Assembly (NCBI GenBank): GCA_029783825.1
Contig: JAREIK010010529.1
Coordinates: 83,424 to 147,423 of the forward strand
Direction of reading: 5' to 3'
Length of the DNA stretch: 64,000 nucleotides
From: Sapria himalayana
Taxonomy: Eukaryota; Streptophyta; Magnoliopsida; Malpighiales; Rafflesiaceae
Position numbers and translations under genes: made by a program. The notes beneath the pieces are model-generated. The model searched no databases and had not been told where the DNA came from. It worked only from the letters and a program-made list of their open reading frames with translations. Positions 12,601 to 26,769 of the stretch are shown here, piece after piece. Position 1 is the first letter of the stretch, and each line of letters starts with the position of its first letter.

Positions 12601-12614
12601 TTTTTCTTGTAGTA
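12601..12614. repeat. CACTA terminal sequence with a mutated last base
   Basis: TTTTTCTTGTAGTA is the reverse complement of CACTACAAGAAAAA except for the outermost base (A in place of G). It ends the subterminal zone, and (CTAT)n array DNA begins at once. The G-to-A change would be expected to harm excision. Confidence 0.85.
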
Positions 12615-14404
12615 TCTTTCTGTCTATCAATCTATCAATCTATTAGTATTTCAATCTATCTATCAATATATTTATGAATTTGTCTATCAATTTATCTATC
12701 AATAAATCATTCAAACTATCTATCTATCTATATATCTAACCTTTTTTATATATATCTATCTGTCTATCAATTTGTCTATATATATATCTATCTATCTATC
12801 TTTTTAACTATCTATCCATCTATCTATCTATATGTCTGTCTATCTATCTATTTGTCTATCTATTTGTCTAACTATCTGTCTATCTATATGTCTATCTATG
12901 TATCTATCTATATGTATATATATCTGTCTATCTATTTTTTTATATATTTATATATCTATCTACCTTTCTTTATGTCTATCTATAGGTTTATCTATCTATT
13001 TATCTAACTTTCTGTCTATCTGTCTATATTATATATATATCTATCTATCTATATATCAATCTATCTATCTATCAATCTATCTTTTGATTTATATATCAAT
13101 CTATATTTCTATTAATCTATCTATCATTCTATCTATCTATCTATCTATCTATTTGTCTATCTATTTATTTATCTATATGTCTATCTATAAATCTATCTAT
13201 GTATCTATCTATTTATTAATATATATGTCTGTCAATCAATCTATCTATGTGTCTATCTATTAATTTATCTATATGTCTATTTATCAATCTATCTATTTAT
13301 CTAACTATCTTTCGGACTATCTATTTATCTATATATCTATCTTTCCATCTATTAATCTATCTATCTATACATCAATCAATATATGTATTTATCTATTTTT
13401 CCATATGTCTATCTATTTTTCTATCTATTTGTCTATCTATTTGTTAATCAATAAGTGTATTTATCTATCTTTTCATATGTCTATCTATCTATCTATCTAT
13501 CTATCTGTCTATCTATTGTCTATCTATTTTCTATTTATTTTCTATCTTTATGTCCGTGAATCTGTAAATCAATCTATCTATAACTATGTATATCAATCAG
13601 TCTAGCAATCATTCATTCTATTAGACTAGATTTCTATATATCTATATGTCTATAAATTTGTCTATCAATCTATTTATATATTTATCTATCTATCTATTTA
13701 TCTTTGTATCTTTTTATCTGTGTGTCTATCTTTTTATCTATCTGTCTGTCTCTCTATCTATTATTCTATCTTTCAATCTATCTAGCTATTTATCTATCTA
13801 ACTATCTATCTGCCTATCAATCTATATATCTTTCTATATATCGATCGATTTATCTATCTATCTATCTAAGTAACTATCTATCTATATATCTATCTATCTA
13901 TATATCTGTTTATATATCTATCTATCTATCTATATATATATATATATTTGTTTATTCTTCTATTTTATATTATTATATTTATCTATCTCTCAATCTATCT
14001 ATCAATTTGTTTATCAATCAATCATTCTATTAATCTAGCTTTTTGTATATCTATATGTCTATCAATCAATCTATCAATCTATTTATCTATTTATCTAACT
14101 ATCTATTTATCATTCAATTTTTAAATCTATGTGTCAATATATTTGTCATACCATCTCTCTGTCTGTATGTCTATTATTATGTCTATCAATCAATCTATCT
14201 AGAAAGCTAGCTATCAAACTATCTATCAAACTACCTATCTATCAATATATCTATATGTATATCAATCGATTGATCTATCTATCGATCTATTTGTGTGTCT
14301 ATCAATGTGTCTATCTATCTATCTGTCAATCTGTCTATCATTATGTCTAACAATCTTTCTAGCTATCTATCTAATATTTGTCTACCTATCTATCTATGAA
14401 TTTA

Positions 14405-14451
<47 letters not shown>

Positions 14452-14481
14452 GTTTATCAATTTCTCTATCTATAAGTCTTT

Positions 14482-14546
<65 letters not shown>

Positions 14547-14644
14547 ATATTTATAAGTTTATCTTTTTAATCTATCATTATATCTATCTTTCTATCTATC
14601 TATTTATCTATATATCTATCTATCTATTTGTCTATCTATCTGTA

Positions 14645-14675
<31 letters not shown>

Positions 14676-15174
14676 TTGTATATCCATTTATCTGTCTATC
14701 AATCCGTATAACTATTTGTCAATGATTCTATCAATCTATCGATCTATCAATCTAGCTATCTGTCTATCAATCTATCTTTCTATCTATTTATTTCTCTATC
14801 TATTTGTTTATGCTTCTATCAATTTTTCTATCTATCTATTCTGTCTGTCTATCTATCATTCGGTCTATCTATCTATCTATATACACATATTTCTATCTAT
14901 CTATCTTTATCTGTCTGTCTATCAATCAATATATATAACTTTCTATCTATTTTCAATGAATAAAATGATCTATCTTTCTATCTAGCTATCTATCTATTTT
15001 TTTATCTATCTATCTATCAATATATCTATTTGTCTATCTATCTACCTATCTATCTGTCTATCTATCTATTTTTCTATCTGTCTATCTATATGTCAAAATT
15101 TTTGTTATATTTATGTCAATATTTCTTTTTGTCTATCTATATATCACTCTATTAATCAGTCAGTCTATCAATCA

Positions 15175-15205
<31 letters not shown>

Positions 15206-16625
15206 CTCAATCTATCTATCTATATGTCTATATGTCTATATATCTATCTATTTATCAATTTATATATCTTTCTTTTTATCAATTTGTCTATCTATTTAAC
15301 TATAAATCAATCAATCTATCTATCTATCTATCAATATACTTATCTATTTATTTATCTAGCTGTACATCAGTCATTATATAAATCAATCTCTATATGCCTA
15401 TAAATCTCTATCTATCTATATTGTTTTATATCTAACTATTTGTCTAACAATCTATCCGTCTATCTGTCAGTCTTTTTGTCTCTCTATCTATATATATGTT
15501 TATCTATCTATGTATCTATATACTTGTATATCTATCTATATATTTAACTATCTATCCGTCTTTCTATCTGTCCATCTATTTGTCTATCTATCTATCTATT
15601 TTGTACATCTATTTATCTATCAATCTCTCTATCTATGTGTCAATCTATCTGTCTATCAATCTCTCTATCTATCAATATATCTATCAATTTTTAAATTTAT
15701 TAATCTATCTATCTATCTATCTATCTACCTATATATCTATCTATCAATATATCTATCTATCTATATTTATATGTCTATCTTTCTATATATCTATTTGTCT
15801 ATATATTTGTCTATTTATCTATATATATGTCGATGTATATATTCATCTATCTGTCTATTTATCTATCTATCAATCTAACTATCTATCTATCTATTTATCT
15901 TACTATCTATCTATCTGTATACCTATTTGTCTATCAATCTATCGATCTATTAGTCTATCTTATATCTATATGTCAATATTTTGTAGATATTTTCATCAAT
16001 CAATCTATCTATGTTTCTATCTGTTTTACTTTCTTTTAATTTGTCTATCTATCTATCTATCCATGTATTTTTTATGTATTTTTCTATTTTTGTATCTATC
16101 TTTATGTGTATCTATCTTTTTATCTATATGTATATCTAACTATCTACATATCATTCTATATATATACCTTTTTATCAGTCTATTAGTCCGTCTATCGATC
16201 TGAATATCTATTTGTCTATATATTTATTTATCTATCTTTTATTAATTAATCTATCTATCTATCTATCAATAAATTGATCAGTCTTTCTATCAACCTAAAG
16301 ATCAAACTATATATCAACCTATCTATTTATCTATCAATCTTTCATTCTCTCTGATTATATATTAGTTTGTCTATCTTTCTATCTATATATATATTAGTCT
16401 TTTTTAATCTATCTATTTTTATATCTATCTATCTATCTATTCTATTTATTTCTCTATCTATCTGGCAGTATGTCTCATTATCTATCTATTTATCTATCTA
16501 TCTATAAATCTATCTATCTGTCAATCAATCAATCTATCTATCTATATGTGAATCTATCAGCCTATCTATCTATCTATATATTGATCAATCTGCCTATCTG
16601 CTTATCTATTTATATGTTTATGATT
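12615..16625 (+). repeat. Degenerate (CTAT)n array, part B
   Basis: About 4 kb of CTAT tetranucleotide repeats with frequent CAAT, CTGT, TTGT and TTTT variants. It starts at the CACTA terminus and ends against the non-array segment at 16626. A perfect (CTAT)n has no stop codon in any frame on this strand and one stop per 12 bases on the other, which explains the many Leu-Ser-Ile-Tyr frames. None is considered a gene. Confidence 0.95.
14407..14544. repeat. Two (TA)n runs inside the array
   Basis: Uninterrupted TA runs at 14407-14445 and 14484-14544 (about 39 and 61 bases), separated by array-type sequence. Such runs are hairpin-prone and polymorphic. Confidence 0.95.
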
Positions 16626-18920
16626 AAATTGTGTTTCGAATTAAGAATCAAAATGCTTAATTAGTGAATCGAGAATCAAAAATCAAATCAAATCGAATCG
16701 TGAATCAAATTTTTTGTGACTTTTTTTCATGTTAATTAATTTTTATTTCGTACATTTGATAATTTTTTTAGTATTTTAGTTTTTATTTTTGACTTTTTTG
16801 ATATTTTGTTACTTTATTATGTTATATTCGTAATTCCAAAGGTTTGAGTTGTTTTTTTCACATTAATTAATTCCTACAGTTAATATTTTTTTTGGTAATT
16901 TAATTTTGTTTTTAGAACTTTTTAAAGGTCTTAGTCCCTTGAGAGTGATATTAAATCGATTCATGTGAATCAATTCACGATTCAGTAATTTAATCTTTGA
17001 TTCATACATATTTTAGATTATTTTAAAGAGTCAAATCATTTATCTCCTTAAATCATGAATCAGATTGTGAATCGAATCTTGTATCATATGAATTTAATAA
17101 TAGTACTACCAACCACCAATATTGCTAGAATATAATACCACTACCATCATCAAAGATGATGAATGTTTTCAAAAAAACATCAATATGGATTGTTGCAGCA
17201 TTTATGTTTATTTTATTTATATTTATGATAGGAACACTCAAATTGTAGGTTGTCCAAATCATCTCTATCTATTAAATATATAACTAGGATACCCTTTATA
17301 TTTTGTGAGATACACACATTATATGAGTTTTTTTTCATTTTTAGTATGGTGGATATAAATTCAGTTAATATATATCAATAAAACTAACATGATATCATAG
17401 CAAATAAGTTTGCACCAAAAAATAAATTTAGATCCTAGACAAAAGTGATTACCACTATGTAGTGACAACAATACCGTGTAGACATGAATGAGCATCATGT
17501 AGTATGGTTTGATAAACTACACTAGTGTTCCACAATGTTTTTGAATACAGATGAAGGAAGTGCATCCATAATACTAGGTAGTGTGCGACATTATTGCACG
17601 TGGTGAAGTATGCCATGTGTAGTTTTTTCTTTACTATGTGTGGTGTATTGCTTGTATGTGTGTGTGTCTATGTCTATGTAATTCATGGATATTATGTTCT
17701 GGGGCGTGTATTTGAGGCCAAAGATAAAGATCATAATCAATATACATTGCTCTTGCTTTAGTATAATATTTGAAAGAGATTAATATCTCAATAGTTATAT
17801 CTCAAAAAGATTATATCTGATAAATTTCAAAATTGAGATTTATTATTCTTGGATGAAAACATGTATCATTGCATCAAAGCAAAAAAAAAAAACTTTTCAG
17901 AAGAACAATCATCTCAATGCTTAGAAGTGTCAAATGGGTCAAGTAGCCCATACATGGCACGAAGCACAGCCCGATTGAGTTGTGTCTGGTCCGAGACAGC
18001 ACAGTACATAACCATATATGAACTTGGGTTGTGCTAACCCAATACACGACTCATTCCATGTTGAGCCAAAGGCAATCGCGCCTCATGGATAACCCATTGG
18101 CATGGTCCACAAGCACGATGAGCATGACCCAAGATCAAAACAGGTAAATGATAGCAAAACCAGCTTGATCAAGTTTTATTTTTATTTTGTATCTCTATGG
18201 TGACCACTCATCAATGTGTGGTGGTGAAGATTGTGACAGGTAGACAGCGCACATAGTAGTGCTACCCACAAAACCAACATGATCCAGCATAACCCGAGAT
18301 AACCTAGAATTATGCATGAGTTTGCACATAATCATAGCGATTGTGCCGTACCAAGAAGAGCAAACTATCAGTCATGTCCTACCATGCACGACATTACTAG
18401 GCCACCCAGAATAACAGAATAGTGCTTTAATAGTACTATTCTCATATAAAAACCTTTAACTTTACTTTTTTATAAAATCCAATGGATATGTATTTATGTA
18501 ATCACAAATTAACAAAATATATATATTTTTAATGGATCATTATTACTTATTGAGTCTAGATGATAAATAAAAAAATTCTAGTTATAACTATATAACAATT
18601 CAAATAGATAAATTTTACAAAATATACTATTAAAGTTCACATATAATTTTTTAGTCAAGAAAAACTTAACTATTTGGTTGAGGACCCTCCTAGTGATGAG
18701 ACAATAATATCTTATTCTTATTGTTTAGCAATTATTGACTAAACACTAACTATTATATTCAAACCTAACGAAACAAGAATACTCCCAATGTTTACATCTT
18801 ACATAGCATTAAAGTTATTATAGAAACTTAACATATCATTTTATTTGCATTCACAACAATAATAATATGTGATATTTTATCCGAGTTAATTGGATTAAGA
18901 TTCGAATTGTGAATCGAAAT
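16626..18920. other. Non-array segment of 2.3 kb splitting the CTAT array
   Basis: Unique-looking DNA between two parts of the same array. Its first 470 bases are dense in GAATCG, CGATTC and GTGAATC words, several forming imperfect palindromes such as GATTCATGTGAATCAATTC (about 16957). The last bases (GATTCGAATTGTGAATCG, near 18901) repeat the theme. The middle (17900-18400) is richer in G+C, with GCACGA and CCCAAGATC words and a 62-codon frame at 17849-18037 that I do not recognise. I see no clear LTR, TIR or target duplication. It could be a non-autonomous element or an original island of host sequence. Confidence 0.5.
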
Positions 18921-19212
18921 AAGAACTTAACTATCTATGGTTGGTATGTTTGTCTATTTGTATGTGTGTCTATCTTTCTATGTGTTATTTGTTTGTTTGT
19001 CTTTCTTTTTGCATACCTACCTAATTATCTACCTGCCTTTCTACTAGCGTGTCTGTCTATCTATCAAAAATTTACATCTTTCTATTTTACTATATATTTG
19101 TCTATCTATTTATCTGTCTATCTATCTATCTGTCTATCTATGTATCTATCTATTTATCTATATGTTTGTCTGTCTATTTGTCAATCTACTTGTTGATTTA
19201 TCTATCTATTTA

Positions 19213-19214
<2 letters not shown>

Positions 19215-19295
<81 letters not shown>
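19215..19295. repeat. Compound (TA)n(TG)n microsatellite
   Basis: About 40 bases of TA followed directly by about 41 bases of TG, then CTAT repeats resume. Confidence 0.95.
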
Positions 19296-19297
<2 letters not shown>

Positions 19298-20217
19298 CTA
19301 TCTATCTATCTATCAATATATCTATATTTATATATATCATTCTATCTAGCTTTCTATTATGTACTTTTTTATGTATCTATCTATCTATCTATTTGTCTAT
19401 TTAACTACCTAACTATATGATAATATATCTATCTATCTATATATTTATATATCTATCTGTATTTCAATCTTTCTATCTATTTTTCTATCTATCTATCTAT
19501 CTATCAGTCTATCTGTTTGCCTATCTTTCTATCTATCTATTTTTCTATCTATTTGTCTATCTATCAATATATCTATATATCTATCTGTATTTCTATCTTT
19601 CTATCTATCTATCAATATGTATATCTATATATCTCTCTATCTTTATATCTTTTTATAACTCTATTTCTTTCTATCTATCTATCTATATATCTATCTATGT
19701 ATCGATATGTTTGTCTATATGTATATATGTCTATCTTTCTGTCTATCTATATATCTACCTTTCTATCTCTCTATCTATCTATATATTAGTCTAATATTTT
19801 TTTTATATATCTATTTATCTATATGTCTATTCTTTTGTTATCTATTTATCTACATATTCATCTCTAAATATATCTATGTATCTATCTATCTATAATTATG
19901 TCTATCAATATATCTATCAATATGCCTATTAATCTGTCTATCAATATGTATATTAATCTATTTATCAATTTGTCTATCATTCTATTTATCAAATTGTATA
20001 TATATATATATCAATCTTTCTGTCTATATATCTATATGTCTATCTATCTATCTACATGTCTAGATATTTTTCTATATATCTATCTATCTATCTCTCTATC
20101 TATATATTTATCTATCTAACTTTCAATTTGTCTATATATCTTCTATCAATCTCTCTATCAAACTATCTATCTATCTATATAAATATCTATCTGTCTGTTT
20201 GTCTTTATGTGTATCTG

Positions 20218-20222
20218 TAAAT

Positions 20223-20262
<40 letters not shown>

Positions 20263-20269
20263 ATTTATT
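20218..20269. repeat. Palindrome centred on a (TA)n run
   Basis: TAAATAGAT leads into about 35 bases of TA and then ATCTATTTA, so the flanks are inverted copies. A local GATA-oriented stretch sits inside CTAT-oriented DNA. It can fold into a hairpin. Confidence 0.8.
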
Positions 20270-20910
20270 TTTCTATATGCCAGTCTATTTTTGTGTATGT
20301 ATATTTGTCTATCATTCTATGTGTCTATTTGTTTGTTTGTGCGTCTATATATCCACCAAATTGCTAGATTGTGTGCCTGCCTGACTACTTGCCTATTTAT
20401 CTATTTATCTATCTATTTATCTAATTATCTTTTTGTCTATATGTCTGTCTATCTTTCTATTTGTTTATCTATCTATCTATCTATTAGTATATCTATCTAT
20501 CTATATATATGTCTATCTACTTATCTATCTATCTAATTTTCTATCTATCTAAAAACTTATCTATCTTTCTATCTTTATATCAATCTATATGTATATCTTT
20601 TTATCTCTCTATATGTATATCAATCTGTCTATCTATCTATGTATCTATAAATCTATCTATCAGTATATCTATATGTCTATTTATATATCTATATATTTAT
20701 CAATCAATCAATCTATCTATCTATATATATATCTATCTATATATCTTTCCATCTATCCATCTAATAATATATTGTCTATCAATCTATCTATCAATGCATC
20801 TATAAATCTGTCTATAAACTATCTGTCAATCTATGTAAAAATCTATTTATCATTCTTTCTATAAATTTATCTATCTTTTGATCGATCTCTCTATCTATTT
20901 ATCTTTATAT

Positions 20911-21530
20911 TTGTCTATCTATCTATTTATATATCTATCAATATATCTATCTGTCTGTCTGTCTGTATATTTGCCTATCTAACTATCTATCTATCTATCT
21001 TTCTTTCTATCTAACTTTCTATCTATCTATTGATCTATCCATTAAACTTTCTATCTATTTATCTATCTGTATGTATGTATGTATGGATGTCTACATGTCT
21101 ATAAATTAGTTTGTCTAGTATCTATATATCTTGCCTGACTACTTTCATGCCTGCCTGTCTGTCTGAATATTTATCTGTTTGACTATCTATTTGTCTATCT
21201 ATCTATCTATATTTTGTCTATCTATCTATTTATATATCTATCAATATATCTATCTGTCTGTCTGTCTGTATATTTGCCTATCTAACTATCTATCTATCTA
21301 TCTTTCTTACTATCTAACTTTCTATCTATCTATTGATCTATCCATTAAACTTTCTATCTATTTATCTATCTGTATGTATGTATGTATGGATGTCTACATG
21401 TCTATAAATTAGTTTGTCTAGTATCTATATATCTTGCCTGACTACTTTCATGCCTGCCTGTCTGTCTGAATATTTATCTGTTTGACTATCTATTTGTCTA
21501 TCTATCTATCTATATTTTGTCTATCTATCT
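20911..21530 (+). repeat. 303-bp tandem duplication within the array
   Basis: Copy 1 (20911-21213) and copy 2 (21214-21516) match base for base except for one difference seen in a by-eye comparison (TTCTTTCTAT against TTCTTACTAT). The first bases of the unit are repeated again up to about 21530. The unit includes the non-tetranucleotide words GTATGGATGTCTACATG and TGCCTGACTACTTTCATGCC. The rest of the array is highly diverged, so this duplication is recent or an assembly artefact. Confidence 0.9.
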
Positions 21531-24500
21531 GTCTTTCTATCTACTTGTCTAAGTTTCTACATATCAATTTGTCTATCTATATTTTTATTTATCTGTTTAT
21601 CTATCTGTATCTCAATATATCTATATATCTGTTTATCTATTTTTCTATCTATCAATCAATCAATTAATCAATCTATTTGTCTATCAATTATTTTATCAAT
21701 CAATCAATCAATCTATCTATCTATCTATCTATCTATCTATTTATCATTATATGATTTTATCTTTCTATCATTCTTTCTAACTATCTGTCTTTCTATCTAC
21801 CAATCAATCAATCTATCTATTTATCTAAATATCTATATGTCTATTTATCAATTAATCTATTTATCTAACTATTTGTCTATGTATCTATATATTTGTTCAT
21901 CTATTTGTCTATATATCTATATGTCTATCTATTTATCTATCATTTTTTCTATCTTTCTATCTGTCTATATATTTGTCTATATATCTATCTATCTATTTGT
22001 CTATCTATCTATTTATATATTTGTCTATCAATATATATATATATCAATCTATCTATCTTTCTATCTGTATATATTTTTAAATATCTATTTGTCTATCAAT
22101 TTTAATATTTCTAGTTCTATCAATCTATGTATAAATATATCAATCAATCTATCTATCTATCTATCTATCTATAAAATAATCAATCTACCGATCAATCATT
22201 CTATCTTTCTATCTATAGTTTTTTCTATTTATCTGTTTTACTATCTATCTATCTGTCTATCTATCTATCTGTCTTTCAATCTCTCTATCTTTTGGCTTGT
22301 TTATTTTTCTGTCAGTTTATTTGTCTATCTATCTCTGTATCTATCTATCTATCTTTCTATCTATTTTTTTTGTTTATCTATCTATGTATATATTTGTCTA
22401 TCTATCTATGTTTATATTGGTTTATATAATTCTTATCTAATTGTCTATATATCTATTATTCTATCTGGCTATATTTTTATCTATCTAACAATCTATATAT
22501 CTATCTTTCAATCTATCTATTTGTCAATCTATAAGTCTATCTAACTATTGAGCATCTATCTTGCTATATATCTATCTCAATATCTATTAGTTTATCTATC
22601 TAATTATCATTTAATCTATGTATTTATTTATATGGCAATCAATCTATCTTTTATCTGCATATCTATTTATCTATCTATCAAGTTATCTTTCTAACTATTT
22701 GTCTATCTATATGTCTATCTATCTATCTATAAATTTATTTTTCAATCTATATGTTTAATAATCTTTTGATCAATCTGTCTAAAAAACTAACTATCAATCT
22801 ATTAATTTTTCTTTCTATCAGCCTATCAATCGATCTATCTGTCTGTCTATAAATTTGTCTATCAGTTTTTTAATCAATTAGTTTATCAATGTATCTATCA
22901 ATCTATATAATAATCTATCTATAAATCTATAATACAATCAATCTATCAATCTTTCTATCAATTTATCTATTAATTTGTTTATCTATCTGCCTATCTATAA
23001 ATCTATCAATCTATCTCTTAGTCTATATGTTTATCTATATCTTTATTTAATTTTATATCTATGTATCTATGTATCTATCTATCTGTCTGTCTATCAATCT
23101 AACTATCTATCTAGCTATTTATCTATTAATATATCTATCTATCAATGTGTTTATCAATCAATACATGTATATATCTATCAAAATGTATATCTATCTATGT
23201 ATGTAACTGTCTATCTATCTATCTATCAATTTATCTATTTGTCTGTCTATCTCGAAATCTACCTATCTATCTATTCAATTGTCTATCTGTCTATCTATCA
23301 ATATATCTATATGTCTTTGCATCTATATATTTATTTGACAATGTATATGTCTATCAACCAATCAAATATATCTATCTATCTATTTGTCTATCTTTCTATT
23401 TTTCTATCGTCCTCTCAATCATTATATCAATCTAACTATCAGTCAATAAATCTATCTATAAAAATGTTTATAAATATTTATATCAATCTGCCTATTATCT
23501 ATTTATTTATTTATCTATCTATATATTTATTAAAATCTATTTAACAATCTATTTATTTATCTATCTATGTATATGACTTTCTATTTGTCTATTGATTTGT
23601 CTAACTATCGATATATCTATGAATCTTTCAATCAATCTATCTATCTATAAATTAAGTTATCTATCTATCAATCTATATATCAATCTATCTATTAATTTGT
23701 CTATCTATCTATTTATTTATCTAACTGTCTATCTATCAATCCATATATCTATCTATCTTTCTGTCTATCTCTCTGTCTATCAATCTGTCTATTAATATGA
23801 CTATCCATCTGTATATATATATATATCAGTCTATCTATCAATATATTAATATGTCTATCTATTTGTGTCTATTTATGTGTTTATCTATCTATCTATCTAT
23901 CTATCTATGTATTTGCCTATCTATATATTTTTTATCTATCCATCTATCTTTCTGCCTATCTATCTGTATATCTATTTGTCTATCTATCTCTCTATCTATC
24001 AATATATCCAAATGTCTATGTATATGTCTATTTTTTCCATATGTATCTATCAATCAATCAATCTATCTATCTTTTTATCTTTCTATCTCTATATCTTTAT
24101 ATCTTTATATCTTTATATCTATCAATTAATCAATCTAACTATCACTCTATACATTTTTGTATCAATCTTTCTATAAATTAACCATCTATCTGTCTATTTA
24201 TCTATGTATCTAACTATCTATGGATCTATTTACCAATCTATTTATTTATCTATCTATGTAATTATGTTTTAATCTGTCAATCGAATTGTCTAACCATCAA
24301 TATATCAATATGTCTATCTATTTGTATATTTATCTGTCTATCTTTTTATCTAACTAATTGTCTAATTATAAATATATCTATTTACCTATTTGTCTATCTA
24401 TCTGTCAATCTATATGTCTATCTATCTATCTTTATTTGTCTATCTATATTTCAATCTATCTGTCTATATATCTATTTATCTATTTGTCTATCTATTTGTC

Positions 24501-26738
24501 TTTCAATCAATATATCTATCTCTCTATATATTTTTCTATCTACCTGTTTATCTATCTGTCTATGGTTTTTTGGATCTCTCTATCTATAATTCTATTTGTA
24601 TATATATTTATATATCTATTTATCCATCCATTTGTCTATCTATTTTTCTATATTTATGATTATCGATCTATCTTTCTATCTGTCTATCTATAACTCTCGA
24701 TATCTCTCTATCTATATATTTGTCTATCTATCTATCTATCTATATGTCCATCTATATGTCTATCTATCTGTCTATCTATTTATCTATCGATCTATCTCTT
24801 TATATATCTATCATTCAATTTCTCAATCTGTCTATCAATCTATTTATAAATCTATCTATCTATTTATATATCCATCTATGTATCTTTCCGTCGATCTATC
24901 TGCCTCTCAATCAATCAATCAATCAATCTATCTGTATATATATTTTTCTAACTATCTATCTATATATCTATACTACTTTTTATTTGTCTATATATCTATC
25001 TGTTTATATATGTGTCTATATATTTTTTAGTCTTTCTATATATCTATCTGTCTATCTTTTTATAGATATGTCTATCTATCTATCTATCTATCTATTTAAC
25101 TTTCTATCTATCTATCTATCAATATGTTTATATATCTATCAATCAATCTATCTGTCTATCTATATATCTATATATCAATCTATATATCTATTTGTCTATC
25201 TTTCTATCTATGTATCTATTTGTCTGTCTATGTGTCCATATATCTTTCTATCTATCTATCTATCTATCTATCTCTGTATATGTCTGTCAATATGTCTATC
25301 TATCTAACATTCTATCTATTTGTTTGTCAATCAATCAATCAATCTATCTATCTTTCTATTTGTCTATCTATATGTCATTTTATCTGTCTATTTATCTCTC
25401 TATTTATTTTTTTGAAATATCTATGTATCTATTAGTCTTCTAACTATCAATATATATACGTAAATTTTTCTATCTATTTATTTGTCAATATGTCTGTCAA
25501 ATAATCATTCTATTTGTCTATTTAATAATCTTACTATCTATCTATCTATCCGTATAATTATCTATCTATCTATCCATTTTCTATCTATCTATCTATCAAT
25601 CTCTCAATCAATCTAAATGATCATTCTATCTATATATCTCTCTATCTATTTGTTTATTTATTTGTCTATCTATCTATCTATATATTTATTTATCAATCTG
25701 TCAATCTATTTATCTATCTATAATCATTATATATATCTATTTAATTATCTATCTATCTATATGTCTAACTATATATATATATATCTATCTATCTATCTAA
25801 TTCTTTATATATTTATCTATCTATCTATTTGTCTGTCTATCGATCTATCTATTATTTATCTAAATATTTATCATTTGTCTAACTTTATATCTACCTATCT
25901 ATCTGCTCATCTATTTTTCTACCAATATTTCTATCTATCGATCTATCTTTCTATCTTTCTTTATGTCTAAATTTTTATCTCAAACTATCTATCTATATGA
26001 CTATCTATCTGTCATTGTATCTGTCTATCTATCTATTAATCTATGTATCTATTTGTCTATCTATCAATCAATCTATTTCTCTATCTATCTATCTATCTAT
26101 GTATCTATTTGTTTATCTATCTATCTATCTTTATGTCAATCAATCAAACAATCTATCTAATTATCAATCTGGCTATCAATCTCTCTATCAATCTATTTGT
26201 GTATCTATATATATCTTTCTATCTTTGTGTTTGTCTACTCATCAATCAATCTATCTGACTATCAGTCTATCTTTATATATATCAGTGTTTCTTTCTTTCT
26301 ATCTGTCTATCTAACTATAAATTTTTCTATATATCTATCTATCTACAAATCTTTCTTTTTGTATATCATTTTGACTATCTATATATCTGTCTATCTATGT
26401 TTATGTTTATAAATCTATTATCAATTTATCATTTTATCAATCTATATGTGAATCTATTTGTATATTTTTATGTATATCTATATGTCTATTTATTAATCTA
26501 TCATGTGTCTATCTATATTTCTATTTATCAATCTATAAGTTTGTTTATCTTTCCGTCTATCGTTCTGTTTATCTGTCTATTTTCTATTTGTCTATCTATA
26601 TGTCTATCGACATTTCTATGTTTATGTCAATATATCAATCTATCTATCTAACAATCTATATGTTTATCAATTTGTCTATCTATATGTCAATCTAACATTC
26701 AATCTATCTATATATCTATATTTCTATCTAATAAATCC

Positions 26739-26769
<31 letters not shown>

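Larger units (their letters stand above)
1..12614 (-). mobile_element. CACTA (En/Spm-type) transposon, element 1, degenerate, left end outside window
   Basis: Read on the minus strand, the parts run in this order: terminal sequence (12614-12601), subterminal repeats, two GGCAGY-rich tandem units, an AT-rich satellite, the TNP2-type transposase pseudogene and exon 1 of the TNPA-like gene. The coding parts and satellite match element 3 in order and relative orientation. Grouping everything up to 12614 as one element is inference: the GGCAGY module lies 5' of the transposase here but 3' of TNPA in element 3. The alternative is two neighbouring or nested elements. Confidence 0.5.

Noticed and set aside
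12615..16625. CRISPR-like or higher-order repeat array with spacers
   Set aside because: No constant repeat with unique spacers; the variation is that of a decayed tetranucleotide.
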